DNA from: an uncultured Paracoccaceae bacterium
GTDB taxonomy: Bacteria; Pseudomonadota; Alphaproteobacteria; Rhodobacterales; Rhodobacteraceae
Assembly: GCA_937872465.1 (NCBI GenBank)
Contig: CALMSR010000014.1
Location: 186,001-250,000, forward strand
Direction: 5' to 3'
DNA: 64,000 nucleotides
Part shown: one piece after another, positions 22,918 through 32,754 of the stretch
How positions within the stretch are numbered: position 1 is the stretch's first letter
How the letters are laid out: the number at the start of each line of letters is the position of its first letter
Notes under the pieces: generated by a model
Told to the model about the DNA's origin: nothing
The model's input: only the letters and a program-made list of their open reading frames with translations
Databases searched by the model: none
Translations under genes and position numbers: made by a program

Positions 22918-24257
22918 TGGCCGACGACCTCCACCGTCTCGGGCGCCATCATCAGGCTCGTCACCGCGTTCTCCGGCCGGAAGACCGCCTGCGCGGCCGC
23001 CCGGACCTCCTCGGGGGTGACCGCCTGGAGCAGGTCCGGCCAGGCCTCGACATCCTCGAGCGTGAGCCCGGTCGCGAGCTCGCTGCCGACCTGGCGGGCG
23101 CGGTACTGCAGGTTGTCGCGGTCGAAGATCCGGTCGGCGCGGATGCGGGTCTTGATCCGCTCCAGCTGCTGCGGGTCGGGGCCCTCGGCGACGAAGCGCG
23201 CCAGCAGGGCGTCGAGCCGTTCCTCGGCCTCGGCGAGGCTCACGTCCGGCTTCGGGACCACGTAGACGTTGAAGCTCTGCGGATCGACGCCGGTATCGGC
23301 GTAGGAGGCGCCGGCGTCGATCGCGACGCCTTCGGCGAGCTGCAGCTCCTGCGCCATCACCGAGGTGATCCCGGGGCCGCCGAGCAGCTCGGCCAGCACG
23401 TAGAGCGCCGCCGCCTCGCGCTGGTCGCCGGGCCTGCGCTGCGGCGCGAACCAGCTGCGGGTGACATAGGGCTGGCGGACGCGGGGGTCGCGGAATTCCA
23501 GCCGCCGCGCCGCGCGATGCGGCGGCTCCTGCGGGCGGATGCGCGGGCCGATGGCGTCCGAGGCCGGGATCGGGCCGAAATGTTCGCGCGCCAGCCGCTC
23601 GACCTCGGCGGCCTCCACGTCGCCCGCGACCACGAGGATGGCGTTGTTCGGCGCGTAATGCGCCCGGTAGAAGGCCATCGCCTTCTCCTCGTCGAACTGC
23701 TCCATCTCGTGCATCCAGCCGATCACCGGCCGCCCGTAGGGATGGTTGTAGTAGAGCGCGGCGCGGCGCTCCTCGGCGAAGAGCCCGCCGGGATCGTTCT
23801 CGACCACCTGCCGGCGCTCCTCCATCACCACGTCGCGCTCGGAGAGCACCGCCTCCGCGCCCGGATCGAGGTCGGTCATGCGGTCGGCCTCCATGCCCAT
23901 CACCAGATCCAGCCGGTCGGCGGCGATGCGCTGGAAATAGGCGGTGTAATCGGTGGAGGTGAAGGCGTTGTCGTCGCCGCCGTTGGCTGCGACGATCTTG
24001 CTGAACTCGCCGTCCGCGAGCTCGTCGGTCGCCTTGAACATCAGATGCTCGAGGAAATGCGCCAGCCCGGATTCGCCCGGCGTCTCGTCGGCGGAGCCGA
24101 CGCGGTACCACACCATCTGGGTGACGACCGGGGCGCGGTGATCCTCGATCACCACGCCCTGCAGGCCGTTCGGCAGAGTGAAGCTCTGGATGTCGCCGTC
24201 GGCGGCCCGCGCCGCGGACCCCGCGGCGGCGAGAAGCAAGGCGATGGCAAGGCGCAT
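22914..24257 (-). CDS. M16-family zinc peptidase, catalytic subunit
   Basis: 447 residues. Signal peptide MRLAIALLLAAAGSAARA is followed by an M16 domain with the inverted zinc motif HFLEH near residue 64 (GLAHFLEHLMFKAT) and the downstream Glu ligand region (AVLSERDVVMEERRQ near 135). The second domain (about 225-445) is M16_C. These pitrilysin-like enzymes degrade peptides in the periplasm. It overlaps the inactive homologue downstream (stop at 22914, next ATG at 22917), as in many Alphaproteobacteria. Confidence 0.93.
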   Translation of the reverse strand: MRLAIALLLAAAGSAARAADGDIQSFTLPNGLQGVVIEDHRAPVVTQMVWYRVGSADETPGESGLAHFLEHLMFKATDELADGEFSKIVAANGGDDNAFTSTDYTAYFQRIAADRLDLVMGMEADRMTDLDPGAEAVLSERDVVMEERRQVVENDPGGLFAEERRAALYYNHPYGRPVIGWMHEMEQFDEEKAMAFYRAHYAPNNAILVVAGDVEAAEVERLAREHFGPIPASDAIGPRIRPQEPPHRAARRLEFRDPRVRQPYVTRSWFAPQRRPGDQREAAALYVLAELLGGPGITSVMAQELQLAEGVAIDAGASYADTGVDPQSFNVYVVPKPDVSLAEAEERLDALLARFVAEGPDPQQLERIKTRIRADRIFDRDNLQYRARQVGSELATGLTLEDVEAWPDLLQAVTPEEVRAAAQAVFRPENAVTSLMMAPETVEVVGQ

Positions 24258-24340
24258 GGCGGCTGTTCCCGGCGTGACTGCGATGCGCAGAGTATCGCCG
24301 GCGCCACCAAGATCAACCGGAGGCCACGCAGGCGTGATCG

Positions 24341-24868
24341 TCACTCGCTCACGAGGGAAGGCGGCGGCGAGGGCACCTGGTAGCCCCGGGCGCGCAGGCG
24401 CTGGAACTCGGCGCCGGCGTCGAGGGTCATGTCCTTGTAGATCAGCGCGTCCTGGTCCCTGGCGAACCAGCGCTCGAGCAGCAGGCCGCGATGGGTCCGC
24501 CGGTATTCGACGTCCTCGGCCGCGAGGGCCGTGCGGATCTGCGGATCGGCGCCCCCGGCGCGGGCGACGAGGGCGTTGCCGCTCGCCACTCCGGCCGGAC
24601 CCGCCCGGCCGGTCAGCCCCGCCACGGCCTCGGGGCCGGGGTGGTAGTCGACCAGATTGGCGGTGCCCGGCGTCGGCACCGGCAGGGCGGCGAGGTTCTG
24701 CGGCATTTCGAGCGGCTTGGTGGGCAGGACCAGGAACTCGTCCGGCGTGTCCCCAACGCCGGAGGAGCGCAGGGCGCCGGCGAGCCCGCCGCTGCATCCC
24801 GCCAGCGCGACGGCGCCGGCCAGGAGCAGCGAGGCTCCGAAGAATTTTTCGCTTGCCGGTCCGGCCAT
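24341..24868 (-). CDS. DUF3035 lipoprotein (BamF-like)
   Basis: 175 residues. A lipoprotein signal ends in the lipobox ALAGC (Cys near residue 25), so the protein should be acylated and cleaved by the LspA encoded immediately upstream. The segment TPDEFLVLPTKPLEMPQNLAALPVPTP near residue 40 and the C-terminal region match DUF3035, which in Alphaproteobacteria is named BamF for its association with the beta-barrel assembly machine. The C-terminal QVPSPPPSL is Pro-rich. It sits in a leftward run lspA, this gene, two M16 genes, mutL, rmuC. Confidence 0.85.
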   Translation of the reverse strand: MAGPASEKFFGASLLLAGAVALAGCSGGLAGALRSSGVGDTPDEFLVLPTKPLEMPQNLAALPVPTPGTANLVDYHPGPEAVAGLTGRAGPAGVASGNALVARAGGADPQIRTALAAEDVEYRRTHRGLLLERWFARDQDALIYKDMTLDAGAEFQRLRARGYQVPSPPPSLVSE

Positions 24869-24917
24869 GGTGATCCCCGTCGACAGGCACCGTCTCTAGC
24901 GCACTCGGATCGGCGCG

Positions 24918-25424
24918 TCACGTCCTGTTGCGCGGCTCCGGCGCCTTGTCGCGGTCCGGGCTGCGGGCGAAGAGCAGCAGCACCGCCACCCCGCCGAAGA
25001 TCGCCGCATCGGCGACGTTGAAGGCATAGGGGTTGCGGAGGCCGCAGCAGCTCATGTTCAGGTAATCCGCGACGGCGCCGTATTGCAGCCGGTCCCAGAC
25101 ATTGCCGAGCGCGCCGCCGATGATCGCGCCGACCCCGATCGCCGCCGCCCAGCCCTGGCTGCGCCGCACCCAGAGCGCGAGGCCGGCGACGATCGCGAGC
25201 GCGAGGCCCACCAGGAACCAGCGCCCGGCGTCGCCCATGTCGAAGAGGCCGAAATTGACGCCGCGGTTCCAGGCCATGGTCAGGTTGAGCCAGGGATCGA
25301 AGACCGGGATCGCCAGCCGGTGGCGCAGGTCCAGCATCTCCACGACGAAGATCTTCGAGGCGCGGTCGATCAGGAAGACGATGGCCGCGACGATGGCGGC
25401 CCGGGCGAGGTTGCTGCGGGGCAT
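24918..25424 (-). CDS. lspA: Lipoprotein signal peptidase (signal peptidase II)
   Basis: 168-residue inner-membrane aspartic protease with four membrane segments. It cleaves diacylglyceryl-modified prolipoproteins before the lipidated Cys. The two catalytic Asp motifs are present: [16 protein letters not shown] near residue 108 and [11 protein letters not shown] near 136. The early motifs [12 protein letters not shown] and [12 protein letters not shown] are also typical. It directly precedes a lipoprotein gene. Confidence 0.95.
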   Translation of the reverse strand: MPRSNLARAAIVAAIVFLIDRASKIFVVEMLDLRHRLAIPVFDPWLNLTMAWNRGVNFGLFDMGDAGRWFLVGLALAIVAGLALWVRRSQGWAAAIGVGAIIGGALGNVWDRLQYGAVADYLNMSCCGLRNPYAFNVADAAIFGGVAVLLLFARSPDRDKAPEPRNRT

Positions 25425-25532
25425 GTCTGGTCGCTCCGTCGGGTTGGCCGGACCCTAGCGCATGCGCAGGCCGAGCGGAATCCCGAAGTCGGAGCCGGGC
25501 CGCCGCGCGGGCGGATTCGGGCGCCGGAAGGG

Positions 25533-25557
25533 GCGTCCCCATGGGGACAGATTGCAA
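25533..25557 (+). repeat. R4 palindromic repeat (copy 1)
   Basis: Contains the perfect palindrome GTCCCCATGGGGAC (25535-25548) followed by AGATTGCAA. The same palindrome with nearly the same flank is found in inverse orientation at 62615-62639. In both cases an AT-rich patch lies directly beside it. Confidence 0.5.
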
Positions 25558-25699
25558 CATGTTGTTTTGTATGGAGAAAAGTGTTAACGGCGTCGAACTG
25601 GCCGGCGCGCGGGGTGCGGCCTTTTGCCGGGGCGCAGCCATGGGACAACAGGGGTCCGGCGGAGGGCCGTTGGTAGAGCAGGCAATGAAGCATGGGCGG

Positions 25700-25770
25700 C
25701 ACGCGCCCGGGTGGGCGCGAAGCGCCCGCCATGGGGCGGGCGGGCGCTGCCCGTGCTGGCGCACGGGCGG
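25700..25770 (-). repeat. R2 interspersed repeat (reverse orientation)
   Basis: Read on the minus strand it contains GGGCAGCGCCCGCCC and GGCGGGCGCTTCGCG in the same order as in the R2 copies at 37466 and 53028. Confidence 0.5.
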
Positions 25771-25833
25771 GACTGTGGCGGTATTGCGCGCTGTTCGAGC
25801 GCCGCGTGTAGGGCGCGCAAGCCGCGGGCGCGT

Positions 25834-27426
25834 TCAGTGGCGGAAATGCCGCATGCCGGTGAAGACCATGGCGAGGCCGGCCTCGTCCGCGGCGGCGATC
25901 ACCTCGTCGTCGCGGACCGATCCGCCGGGCTGGATCACCGCCGTCGCGCCGGCCTCGGCGGCGGCGAGCAATCCGTCGGCGAAGGGGAAGAAGGCGTCCG
26001 AGGCCACCACCGCGCCGCGGGTCGGCGGCTCGGCCAGCCCCAGCACCGTCGCCATGTCGCCGGCCTTGCGCGCGGCGATGCGCGTGGAATCGACCCGGCT
26101 CATCTGGCCGGCGCCGATGCCGACGGTCGCCCCGTCGCGGGCATAGACGATGGCGTTGGACTTGACGTGCTTGGCCACCGTCCAGGCGAAGAGCAGATCC
26201 TCGAGCTCGCGGCCCTCCGGGGCGCGACGGGTCACCACCCGCAGCGCCTCGCGGCCGATCCGGCCGGCGTCGCGGTCCTGCACCAGCAGGCCGCCGGCGA
26301 CCTGGCGCCAGGCGAGGCCCGGGGCGCCGGCCTCGGGCAGGCCGCCGGCCACCAGCAGCCGCAGGTTCTTCCTGGCGGCGAAGATCGCCGCGGCCGCCTC
26401 GCTGACCTCCGGGGCGATGACCACCTCGGTGAAGATGCCGGCGATCTCCTCGGCGGTCTCGGCATCGAGGGCGCAATTCAGCGCGACGATGCCGCCGAAG
26501 GCCGAGGTCCGGTCGCAATCGTAGGCGGCGCGATAGGCCGCGAGCGCGGTCGCGCCGCGCGCCACGCCGCAGGGATTGGCATGCTTGACGATCACGCAGG
26601 CCGGCCCCGCCTCGGGCGCGAATTCCGCCACGAGCTCGAAGGCCGCATCGGTGTCGTTGATGTTGTTGTAGGAGAGCGCCTTGCCCTGGAGCTGGCGCGC
26701 CGTCGCCACGCCGGGCCGGGCGCTGCCGTCGCGGTAGAAGGCCGCCCCCTGATGCGGGTTCTCGCCGTAGCGCAGGATCTCGCCGAGCCGGCCGGCCAGC
26801 ACCCGGCGGCGCGGCGCCGGCATCCCGAGCGCCCCGGCGAGCCAGCCCGAGACCGCCGCGTCATAGGCGGCGGTGCGGCCGAAGGCGGTCTGGGCCAGCA
26901 CCTGGCGGAAGGCGGCGCGGGTGGCGCCGCCGGTCGCCTCGAGCTCGGCGAGCAGGGCGGGGTAATCCTCCACATCCGTCACGGCGGCGACGAAGCAGTG
27001 GTTCTTGGCGGCGGCGCGCAGCATCGCCGGGCCGCCGATGTCGATGTTCTCGACGCAGTCGTCGTATCCGGCCCCGGAAGCGACCGTGGCCTCGAAGGGG
27101 TAGAGATTGACCACGAGCAGGTCGATCTCGCCGATGCCGTGGGCGTCGAGCGCCGCCCGGTGCGAGGGTTCGTCGCGCAGCGCGAGCAGCCCGCCATGCA
27201 CCATCGGGTGCAGGGTCTTCACCCGCCCGTCGAGCATCTCGGGGAAGGCGGTGAGCTCGGCCACGTCGCGCACCGGCAGATCCGCGGCGCGCAGGGCCGC
27301 CGCGGTGCCGCCGGTGGAGAGGAGCGCGATGCCGCGCGCGACCAGCGCGCGGGCGAGATCGGCGAGGCCGGTCTTGTCGGAGACGGAAACGAGCGCGGTC
27401 CGGACCGGGACGAGATCGGGGGACAT
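25834..27426 (-). CDS. purH: Bifunctional AICAR transformylase / IMP cyclohydrolase
   Basis: 530 residues, the usual length. The N-terminal MGS-like IMP cyclohydrolase domain starts [19 protein letters not shown] and has LLSTGGTA near residue 36 and [19 protein letters not shown] near 67. The C-terminal AICAR formyltransferase domain contains [18 protein letters not shown] near 247, [13 protein letters not shown] near 276 and [22 protein letters not shown] near 428. It catalyses the last two steps of de novo IMP synthesis in the cytoplasm. Separated from the heparinase-like gene upstream by 33 bases, so probably cotranscribed. Confidence 0.97.
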   Translation of the reverse strand: MSPDLVPVRTALVSVSDKTGLADLARALVARGIALLSTGGTAAALRAADLPVRDVAELTAFPEMLDGRVKTLHPMVHGGLLALRDEPSHRAALDAHGIGEIDLLVVNLYPFEATVASGAGYDDCVENIDIGGPAMLRAAAKNHCFVAAVTDVEDYPALLAELEATGGATRAAFRQVLAQTAFGRTAAYDAAVSGWLAGALGMPAPRRRVLAGRLGEILRYGENPHQGAAFYRDGSARPGVATARQLQGKALSYNNINDTDAAFELVAEFAPEAGPACVIVKHANPCGVARGATALAAYRAAYDCDRTSAFGGIVALNCALDAETAEEIAGIFTEVVIAPEVSEAAAAIFAARKNLRLLVAGGLPEAGAPGLAWRQVAGGLLVQDRDAGRIGREALRVVTRRAPEGRELEDLLFAWTVAKHVKSNAIVYARDGATVGIGAGQMSRVDSTRIAARKAGDMATVLGLAEPPTRGAVVASDAFFPFADGLLAAAEAGATAVIQPGGSVRDDEVIAAADEAGLAMVFTGMRHFRH

Positions 27427-27459
27427 GATGGGAGGGGTTCTCCTCGTCTGCGGCGGGGA

Positions 27460-29178
27460 TCAGGCCGCGGCGGGCGCCTCGGCGACGCGGTTGAAGGACC
27501 AGATGACCTGGCCGAGATAATCGACGACCTCGGCGCGGACAACCAGCTGGCGGCTCTGCCCCGGCGCGGGTTGGGAGGGGTCGAGATAGAGCGCGGGATC
27601 GAGGGCGAGCGCGCCGCCGGCGGCGCGGAAGGTCCAGACCTCGCCGCTCGGCAGGGTCAGGGCGACGAGGTCGCGCGCGGCGTCGAACTCGGCCTCGACC
27701 GCGGGATGCAGGTGGAAGCGCGCGGCGAAGCCGAGCTTGCCGCCCTTCGCCATCCGGTCGAAAAGCGCGCGCGCCCGCGCGTCGGGCACGGAGAGGATGT
27801 CCTCGCCGCGCAGCTCGTGGCCGCGGGCGTCGAGAAAGAGCCGGCGCTCGTGCAGCATGCCGTGGCTCGCCGCATAGCCGTCGTGGGTGGCGAGCAGCCA
27901 CTGGCCGGTGGCGTCCTGGGCCTGGCGCACCGAGACGAGCGAGGGGCCCGCCTCCAGCCGCGCGCCCAAGGTACGGGCGGCGAGCCCGCGCGTCTCGATC
28001 CGCGCCGAGGAGGCGCCGCCGATCTCGACGGTGGAATGCGCCGCCGTCTGCCGCGCCGCGATCGCCGCCGGCGCGCCGAAGCCCCGGCCCGGCCCGGCGT
28101 TGACCACCACCGCCTGGCGGCCGAGGCTCATCTCGAAGGCGAGCGCGCTGGCATGGGCGGTGAGGGCATGGGACTCGCCCGGCGGCGCGGCGCCGTCCAT
28201 CTGCACGATCGCCCGGCCGCAGGCGAGGCGGGCATAGCCCATGGGCAGCTTCGGGCGGACCTGCACGCCGGTGCGCAGCTCCGCCAGCGCCTGGTCGATC
28301 CGGTCCGCCGAGCCGGGCCCCCCGCCGTGGAAGCGCGCGAGGCTGCCGTCGCCCATGCGCTGGAGCCGCAGGATCGGCACCCCGCGCACGATGGCGGCGA
28401 GATGCGCCGGCGCCGCGTGCTGGCCGGCGTTCTCCAGGAGCCGCGCCGTCCAGATCAGGAGGATCAGCACCTCCGCGAGATCCTCCGGGGAGCGGCTGGG
28501 CGTCGCGCCCTCCATGTCGACGAGCGCCTCGGCGAGCAGGCCGAGCTCGACCATCGCCAGCCGGTGGCCGGAATTGGGCAGGGCGACGCCCGACCAGACC
28601 AGCCCCGCCAGCGCGCGCAGCCGCGGCAGGCCCTCCTCGGCGTCGCCCCAGGTATGGGCGAGGTAGCGTTGCTGGGCGGCGAGCGCGAACCAGAAGCGGT
28701 CGGCCGCGGCCCGGTCCAGCCCCTCGGTCAGGAAGGCGCAATGGGAGGTCCAGCGCTTGGTGCGGCGGCCGGCGATCTCGGGCGTCCAGCCCGGGCCGCC
28801 GCCGGTGCCGAAGCGGCGGATCCAGTCCTGGACCCAGGACTGGGCCCTTTCGCGTGCCGCGCGCCGGCCCAGCGCCGCGAGGTCGTCGAGCCAGAGGCAG
28901 CCCTGGCGCTCGGCCTCGAGTACGGGATCGGCGAGCCGCGCCTGCCAGATCGAGGCCGCGCCGAGCTCGGTGACCCGCCCACGCGCCACCCAGCGCCCGG
29001 CGATCAGCCCCTCGCCGAGATCGGCGTCGCCGACCAGCACCGGCTCGGGCAGGGTCTTGGCGACCTGCGGCCGGGTGCCGAGCCGCGCCCGATGCGCCAT
29101 CAGCCGGTTGCGCATGGCGCGCGTCGGCTGCGCGAGGCGTTCGCCCAGGGCCTGCAGGGTCAGCGCGGTTCGGGACAT
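27460..29178 (-). CDS. Heparinase II/III-family protein
   Basis: 572 residues, start MSRTALTLQALGERL at 29178. The N-terminal half is alpha/alpha toroid-like, with TSHCAFLTEGLDRAAADRFW near residue 147 and NSGHRLAMVELGLLAEALV near 205. The C-terminal half has the beta-rich heparinase II/III-like domain: QVRPKLPMGYARLACGRAIV near 308, AHSTVEIGGASSARIE near 386, and ATHDGYAASHGMLHERRLFL near 428 (His/Tyr-rich). Family members are polysaccharide lyases, but this cytosolic-looking version (no signal peptide) next to purH in Rhodobacteraceae has no assigned substrate. It lies between rsmB and purH on one strand. Confidence 0.85.
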   Translation of the reverse strand: MSRTALTLQALGERLAQPTRAMRNRLMAHRARLGTRPQVAKTLPEPVLVGDADLGEGLIAGRWVARGRVTELGAASIWQARLADPVLEAERQGCLWLDDLAALGRRAARERAQSWVQDWIRRFGTGGGPGWTPEIAGRRTKRWTSHCAFLTEGLDRAAADRFWFALAAQQRYLAHTWGDAEEGLPRLRALAGLVWSGVALPNSGHRLAMVELGLLAEALVDMEGATPSRSPEDLAEVLILLIWTARLLENAGQHAAPAHLAAIVRGVPILRLQRMGDGSLARFHGGGPGSADRIDQALAELRTGVQVRPKLPMGYARLACGRAIVQMDGAAPPGESHALTAHASALAFEMSLGRQAVVVNAGPGRGFGAPAAIAARQTAAHSTVEIGGASSARIETRGLAARTLGARLEAGPSLVSVRQAQDATGQWLLATHDGYAASHGMLHERRLFLDARGHELRGEDILSVPDARARALFDRMAKGGKLGFAARFHLHPAVEAEFDAARDLVALTLPSGEVWTFRAAGGALALDPALYLDPSQPAPGQSRQLVVRAEVVDYLGQVIWSFNRVAEAPAAA

Positions 29179-29242
29179 GGGCGGGCGGCGCGGCTTTCGC
29201 TGGGTTTGTCGGCGGCCCTTATCGCCGCCCGGCGGGGACTTG

Positions 29243-30544
29243 TCACGCCGCGATGGCGGGCTTTCGCAGGCAGGCGGCGTAGAAGCCGTCCATGCCGCCG
29301 CGCTCGGGCCAGAAGTCGGGCCGGAGCCGCAGGCCTCCCTTCGCGTCGATCCATTCGGGCGCGATCCCGGGTGATCCGGGCGCGGGCGGGACGGGCTCGG
29401 CCTCCGGATGCGCGGCACGGAAGGCGGCGAGCTGCGCCTCGCCCTCCGCCGGCAGCAGCGAGCAGGTGCAGAAGACCAGCCGCCCGCCCGGCGCGAGCCA
29501 GTCCCAGGCCCGCGCCAGGAGCGCGGCCTGCAGCGCCAGCAGCGGCCCCAGGTCCCGCCGCTTGCGCAGGAAGGGCAGGTCGGGGTGCCTTCGGATCGTG
29601 CCGGTGGCCGAGCAGGGCGCATCGACCAGCACCGCCTCGAAGCGCCGCCCGGGGTGCCAGTCGCGGGCATCCGCGACCACCGTCTCCGCGGCGAGGCCGC
29701 AGCGCGCCAGGTTCTCCGCGACCCGGGCCATGCGGAAGGCTGAGAGGTCGAGCGCGGTGACCCGCGCCCCGGCCGCGGCCAGTTGCAGCGTCTTGCCGCC
29801 CGGCGCGGCGCAGAGATCGAGCGCCGCCCGCCCCGCCAGCTCGCCGAGGAGCCGCACCGGCAGGGCGGCGGCGGCGTCCTGGACCCACCAGGCGCCCGTA
29901 TCGTAGCCGGCGAGCCGCGAGACCTGGCCGGGCCGCGCCAGCCGCAGGCTGCCGGTCGGCAGGATCTCGGCGCCCAGCGCCGCGGCCCAGGGCCCCGGCG
30001 CCTCGCCGGGCTTCAGGGTCAGGTCGAGGGGCGGCTCGGCGCGATGGGCGCGCAGGATCGCCGCGCCGGCCGCCTCCCCGTATTCCGCCGCGAGCGCCTC
30101 GGCGAGCCAGCCGGGCGGGTCGCCCTCGGGGGTCGCTTCCCAGAGTGCCGTGCCGCCCTCGGCCACGCGCCGCCCGACCGCATTGGCGAGCCCGGCGAAT
30201 TGCCGGCCCCGGGGCAGGGCGCGCACCAGCCGCACGGCGCTGTCGACCGCGGCATGGGGCGGGGTGCCGGCGAGCATCAGGTCGGCCACCATCACCCGCA
30301 GCTGGTCGCGCACCGGCGCGGGCGGCAGCCGGCGGAAGAAGCCCGCGAGCAGCGCGTCGATCCGGCCGAGATGGCGCAGGGTACCGGTCGCGAGCCCCTG
30401 GGCCCGCGCGCGCTCGGGCGGCGCGAGGCGCGCCAGCGGTCCCCCGGGATCGGCGGTCTGGTCGGCGAGGTTGCGCCCGCGCGCCAGGACCCCGGAGAGC
30501 AGCGCCGCCGCCGCCCCCCGCTCGGCGAGGCCGGGCGCGCTCAA
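29243..30544 (-). CDS. rsmB: RsmB-family rRNA cytosine-C5 methyltransferase (TTG start)
   Basis: 433 residues. A NusB-like N-terminal RNA-binding region (about 1-140) is followed by a Nol1/Nop2/Sun methyltransferase domain with [18 protein letters not shown] near residue 243, [20 protein letters not shown] near 312 and the catalytic [12 protein letters not shown] near 361. It forms 5-methylcytosine in 16S rRNA. No ATG exists near the domain start; TTG at 30544 overlaps the htpX stop as TTGA, which is a typical coupled arrangement and decided the start. The open frame continues far upstream without protein-like sequence. Confidence 0.9.
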   Translation of the reverse strand: MSAPGLAERGAAAALLSGVLARGRNLADQTADPGGPLARLAPPERARAQGLATGTLRHLGRIDALLAGFFRRLPPAPVRDQLRVMVADLMLAGTPPHAAVDSAVRLVRALPRGRQFAGLANAVGRRVAEGGTALWEATPEGDPPGWLAEALAAEYGEAAGAAILRAHRAEPPLDLTLKPGEAPGPWAAALGAEILPTGSLRLARPGQVSRLAGYDTGAWWVQDAAAALPVRLLGELAGRAALDLCAAPGGKTLQLAAAGARVTALDLSAFRMARVAENLARCGLAAETVVADARDWHPGRRFEAVLVDAPCSATGTIRRHPDLPFLRKRRDLGPLLALQAALLARAWDWLAPGGRLVFCTCSLLPAEGEAQLAAFRAAHPEAEPVPPAPGSPGIAPEWIDAKGGLRLRPDFWPERGGMDGFYAACLRKPAIAA

Positions 30545-31449
30545 CGCCGGGCGCCGCGGCGCCCGGTCACGGGGATGGAGCTCTCGCGGAGCGCGGGGCC
30601 GGGCCCCATGCCGCCGGCCATGGCCTCGAGCGCGCGGATGCGGTTCTCCACATTGGGATGGGTCGAGAAGAGATTGTCCATGCGCGCCCCGGTCAGGGGA
30701 TTGACGATGAACATCGAGGCCGAGGCGGGATTGCGCTCGGCGCTCGGCAGCTCCAGCCGCCCGGCATAGGAGGAGATCTTGCGCAGCGCCCCGGCGAGGC
30801 CGAGCGGATCGCCGCTGATCTCCGCGCCGAGCCGGTCGGCGGAATATTCCCGCGTGCGGCTGATGGTCATCTGGATCAGCATCGCCGCCAGCGGCGCGAA
30901 GAGCACCGCGAGCAGCACCCCGATCGGCCCGAGCGGGTTGCGGTCGTTGTTCGAGTGGCCGAAGAAGAAGCCGAACTGCGCCAGCATCGAGATCGCGCCG
31001 GCAACCGTCGCGGCCACGGTCATGGTCAGGGTATCGCGGTTCCTGATATGCGCGAGCTCGTGGGCGATCACCCCGCGCAGCTCGTCCCGGTCGAGCAGCT
31101 GCAGGATGCCCGTCGTCACCGCCACCGCGCCGTTCGCGGGGTTGCGCCCGGTGGCGAAGGCGTTGGGCTGGTCGGAGCGCACGAGGTAGATCTTCGGCAT
31201 GGGCAGTCCGGCGTTGGCCGCGAGCTCGCTCACCATGGCATGCAGATCGGGCGCGCTCGCCCGGGTCACCGGCTCGGCGTGATGCATGCTCAGCGCCAGC
31301 CGGTCGGAGTTCCAGAAGGCGAAGGCATTGGTGCCCACCGCGAAGAGGAGCGCGATCAGCATGCCCCCGGTGCCGCCGATCAGCCAGCCGACGCCCATGA
31401 AGAGCGCCGTCATCGCCGCCAGCAGCAGCATCGTCCTGAAATAGTTCAT
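30541..31449 (-). CDS. htpX: Membrane zinc metalloprotease HtpX (M48B)
   Basis: 302 residues. Two N-terminal membrane helices ([20 protein letters not shown], then [16 protein letters not shown]) precede the M48 catalytic domain with HELAH near residue 126 ([14 protein letters not shown]) and the third ligand Glu in [11 protein letters not shown] near 200. Two more hydrophobic segments lie between them. HtpX degrades misfolded inner-membrane proteins together with FtsH. ATG at 31449; divergent from the SDHAF4-like gene across 66 bases. Confidence 0.95.
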   Translation of the reverse strand: MNYFRTMLLLAAMTALFMGVGWLIGGTGGMLIALLFAVGTNAFAFWNSDRLALSMHHAEPVTRASAPDLHAMVSELAANAGLPMPKIYLVRSDQPNAFATGRNPANGAVAVTTGILQLLDRDELRGVIAHELAHIRNRDTLTMTVAATVAGAISMLAQFGFFFGHSNNDRNPLGPIGVLLAVLFAPLAAMLIQMTISRTREYSADRLGAEISGDPLGLAGALRKISSYAGRLELPSAERNPASASMFIVNPLTGARMDNLFSTHPNVENRIRALEAMAGGMGPGPALRESSIPVTGRRGARR

Positions 31450-31515
31450 GCACCCCTCCGCCCTTGCAGCGGCCTTCCCCCCGACCATATGATGCCGTCC
31501 GGCCGAGGAGACAAT

Positions 31516-31704
31516 ATGCCCGACGAGAGCGCCGAGAAAGAGGCCCGCATCGCAGCCGCCGCCGCGCGGGCGCTGGCGGAGGCGGAGAAGCGCCGCGCCG
31601 CCCGCCCGCCGCTCGACCTGCCCGGGGAGTTGGGCGGCCGCGACGGGCCCGAGCCGGTGCGTTACGGCGACTGGGAGCGCAGGGGCATCGCGGTCGATTT
31701 CTGA
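31516..31704 (+). CDS. DUF1674 / SDHAF4-like succinate dehydrogenase assembly factor
   Basis: 62-residue protein. Its C-terminal half ([20 protein letters not shown] then IAVDF) is the strongly conserved DUF1674/SDHAF4 signature, which in mitochondria binds flavinated SdhA and protects it before complex II assembly. The N-terminal half is a charged Ala/Glu/Arg helix. ATG at 31516 follows GAGGAG by five bases, an excellent ribosome binding site that fixes the start inside a longer open frame. A bacterial role in SDH assembly is inferred from homology. Confidence 0.85.
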   Translation: MPDESAEKEARIAAAAARALAEAEKRRAARPPLDLPGELGGRDGPEPVRYGDWERRGIAVDF

Positions 31705-31726
31705 GGGCGGCGCGCGGGGGGTGCGG

Positions 31727-32530
31727 ATGAAGCAGGTCATCTGCATCAACTGGGGCAGGCGCTACGGGGCGCCCTACGTGAACCGGCTCTATGCCGGGGT
31801 GGCGCGCAACATCACGCCGCCCTTCTCCTTCACCTGCTTCACCGACAGCGCGGCGGGGTTTCGCCCCGAGGTGCAGGTGGAGGACCTGCCGCCGCTCGAG
31901 GTCGAGATGCCCAAGGGGACCAAGGGCATCTGGCCCAAGGCGCGGCTCTGGAGCGCGCGGCTCGGGCGGCTCGAGGGGCCGGTGCTCTTCATGGATCTCG
32001 ACCTGGTGGTGACCGGTTCGATGGACGGCTTCTTCGAGCAGGGCGCGCCGCAGGACGTGATCCTGGCGCGCAATCCCAACACGCCCTTCGAGGCCCTGGG
32101 CCAGACCTCGCTCTTCCGCTTTCCGGTGGGCAAGCTTCTGCCATTGCAGGAGCGCTTCCTGGCCGATCCGCAGGCGGTGGCGGATAGCTATCAGTTCGAG
32201 CAGCGCTTCGTGACGCGCGAGGCGCCAGGGGGCGTGAGCTTCTGGCCCTCGGGCTGGGTGAAGCATTTCCGCCTCGATTGCGCCCGGGCCTTTCCGCTGA
32301 ACTTCCTGCTGCCGCCGAAGCGTCCCGCCGGCGCCAAGGTGGTGATCTTCCCGGGCGGCCTGCTGCCGCCCCATGCCATCGCCGGGCATTGGGGCAAGCA
32401 TTACCGGCCGATGAGCCGGGCCGAGCATCTGCGCGGGCTGTTCTCCGCCGAAAGGCCGGACCCGCCGCTGCGCTACCTGCGGCATTTCCTGCTGCCGAGC
32501 GACTGGGTGCGGGAGGCATGGGCGGAGTGA
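31727..32530 (+). CDS. Putative GT-A-type glycosyltransferase
   Basis: 267 residues. [21 protein letters not shown] starts a GT-A-like nucleotide-binding region, and [16 protein letters not shown] near residue 89 supplies the Asp-x-Asp metal/nucleotide-sugar motif. A His and Trp-rich end ([15 protein letters not shown] near 222) is typical of these small bacterial proteins. No signal peptide or membrane helix. The ATG at 31727 was preferred to GTG at 31721. It follows the SDHAF4-like gene by 22 bases, possibly in one transcript, although the functions do not obviously relate. Acceptor and donor unknown. Confidence 0.7.
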   Translation: MKQVICINWGRRYGAPYVNRLYAGVARNITPPFSFTCFTDSAAGFRPEVQVEDLPPLEVEMPKGTKGIWPKARLWSARLGRLEGPVLFMDLDLVVTGSMDGFFEQGAPQDVILARNPNTPFEALGQTSLFRFPVGKLLPLQERFLADPQAVADSYQFEQRFVTREAPGGVSFWPSGWVKHFRLDCARAFPLNFLLPPKRPAGAKVVIFPGGLLPPHAIAGHWGKHYRPMSRAEHLRGLFSAERPDPPLRYLRHFLLPSDWVREAWAE

Positions 32531-32713
32531 GGGCAGCGTCCCTTCCGAACGACCGTTCCTGAGGCCGACTCCCGGGACAGGGATAACGCCGCGCCCCGCG
32601 CGGTCCGCGCCACCTTCCCCCGGGCCGAGAAGGCGAGGCGCCGGTGGCGCCTTGCCCAGTCCGGTCGCCCGGCCCCCGGGCGAGATGAATGTCGACCGTG
32701 CGGGCCGCTGGCA
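32528..32713 (+). repeat. R1 interspersed repeat, internally deleted copy
   Basis: Aligns at both ends with the R1 copy around 41406-44096: CCTGAGGCCGACTCCCGGGA on the left, then GCCGCGCCCCGCGCGG and GAGAAGGCGAGGCGCCGGTG in the middle, and CGGGCCGCTGGCA on the right. The central segment of the full copies (through the GGGTCGATCGGG block) is missing. Confidence 0.65.
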
Positions 32714-32754
32714 GTTCTGGTGCAAGGCCGCATCGCGGCGGCCATCGGCCGCGG

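Larger units (their letters stand above)
25425..25833. other. Gene-free gap with an AT-rich patch and two repeat pieces
   Basis: No coding region is convincing here. The gap holds an R4 palindrome at 25533-25557, an AT-rich patch at 25550-25590 (AACATGTTGTTTTGTATGG, then AAAAGTGTTAAC) and a reversed R2 copy at 25700-25770. Confidence 0.5.
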
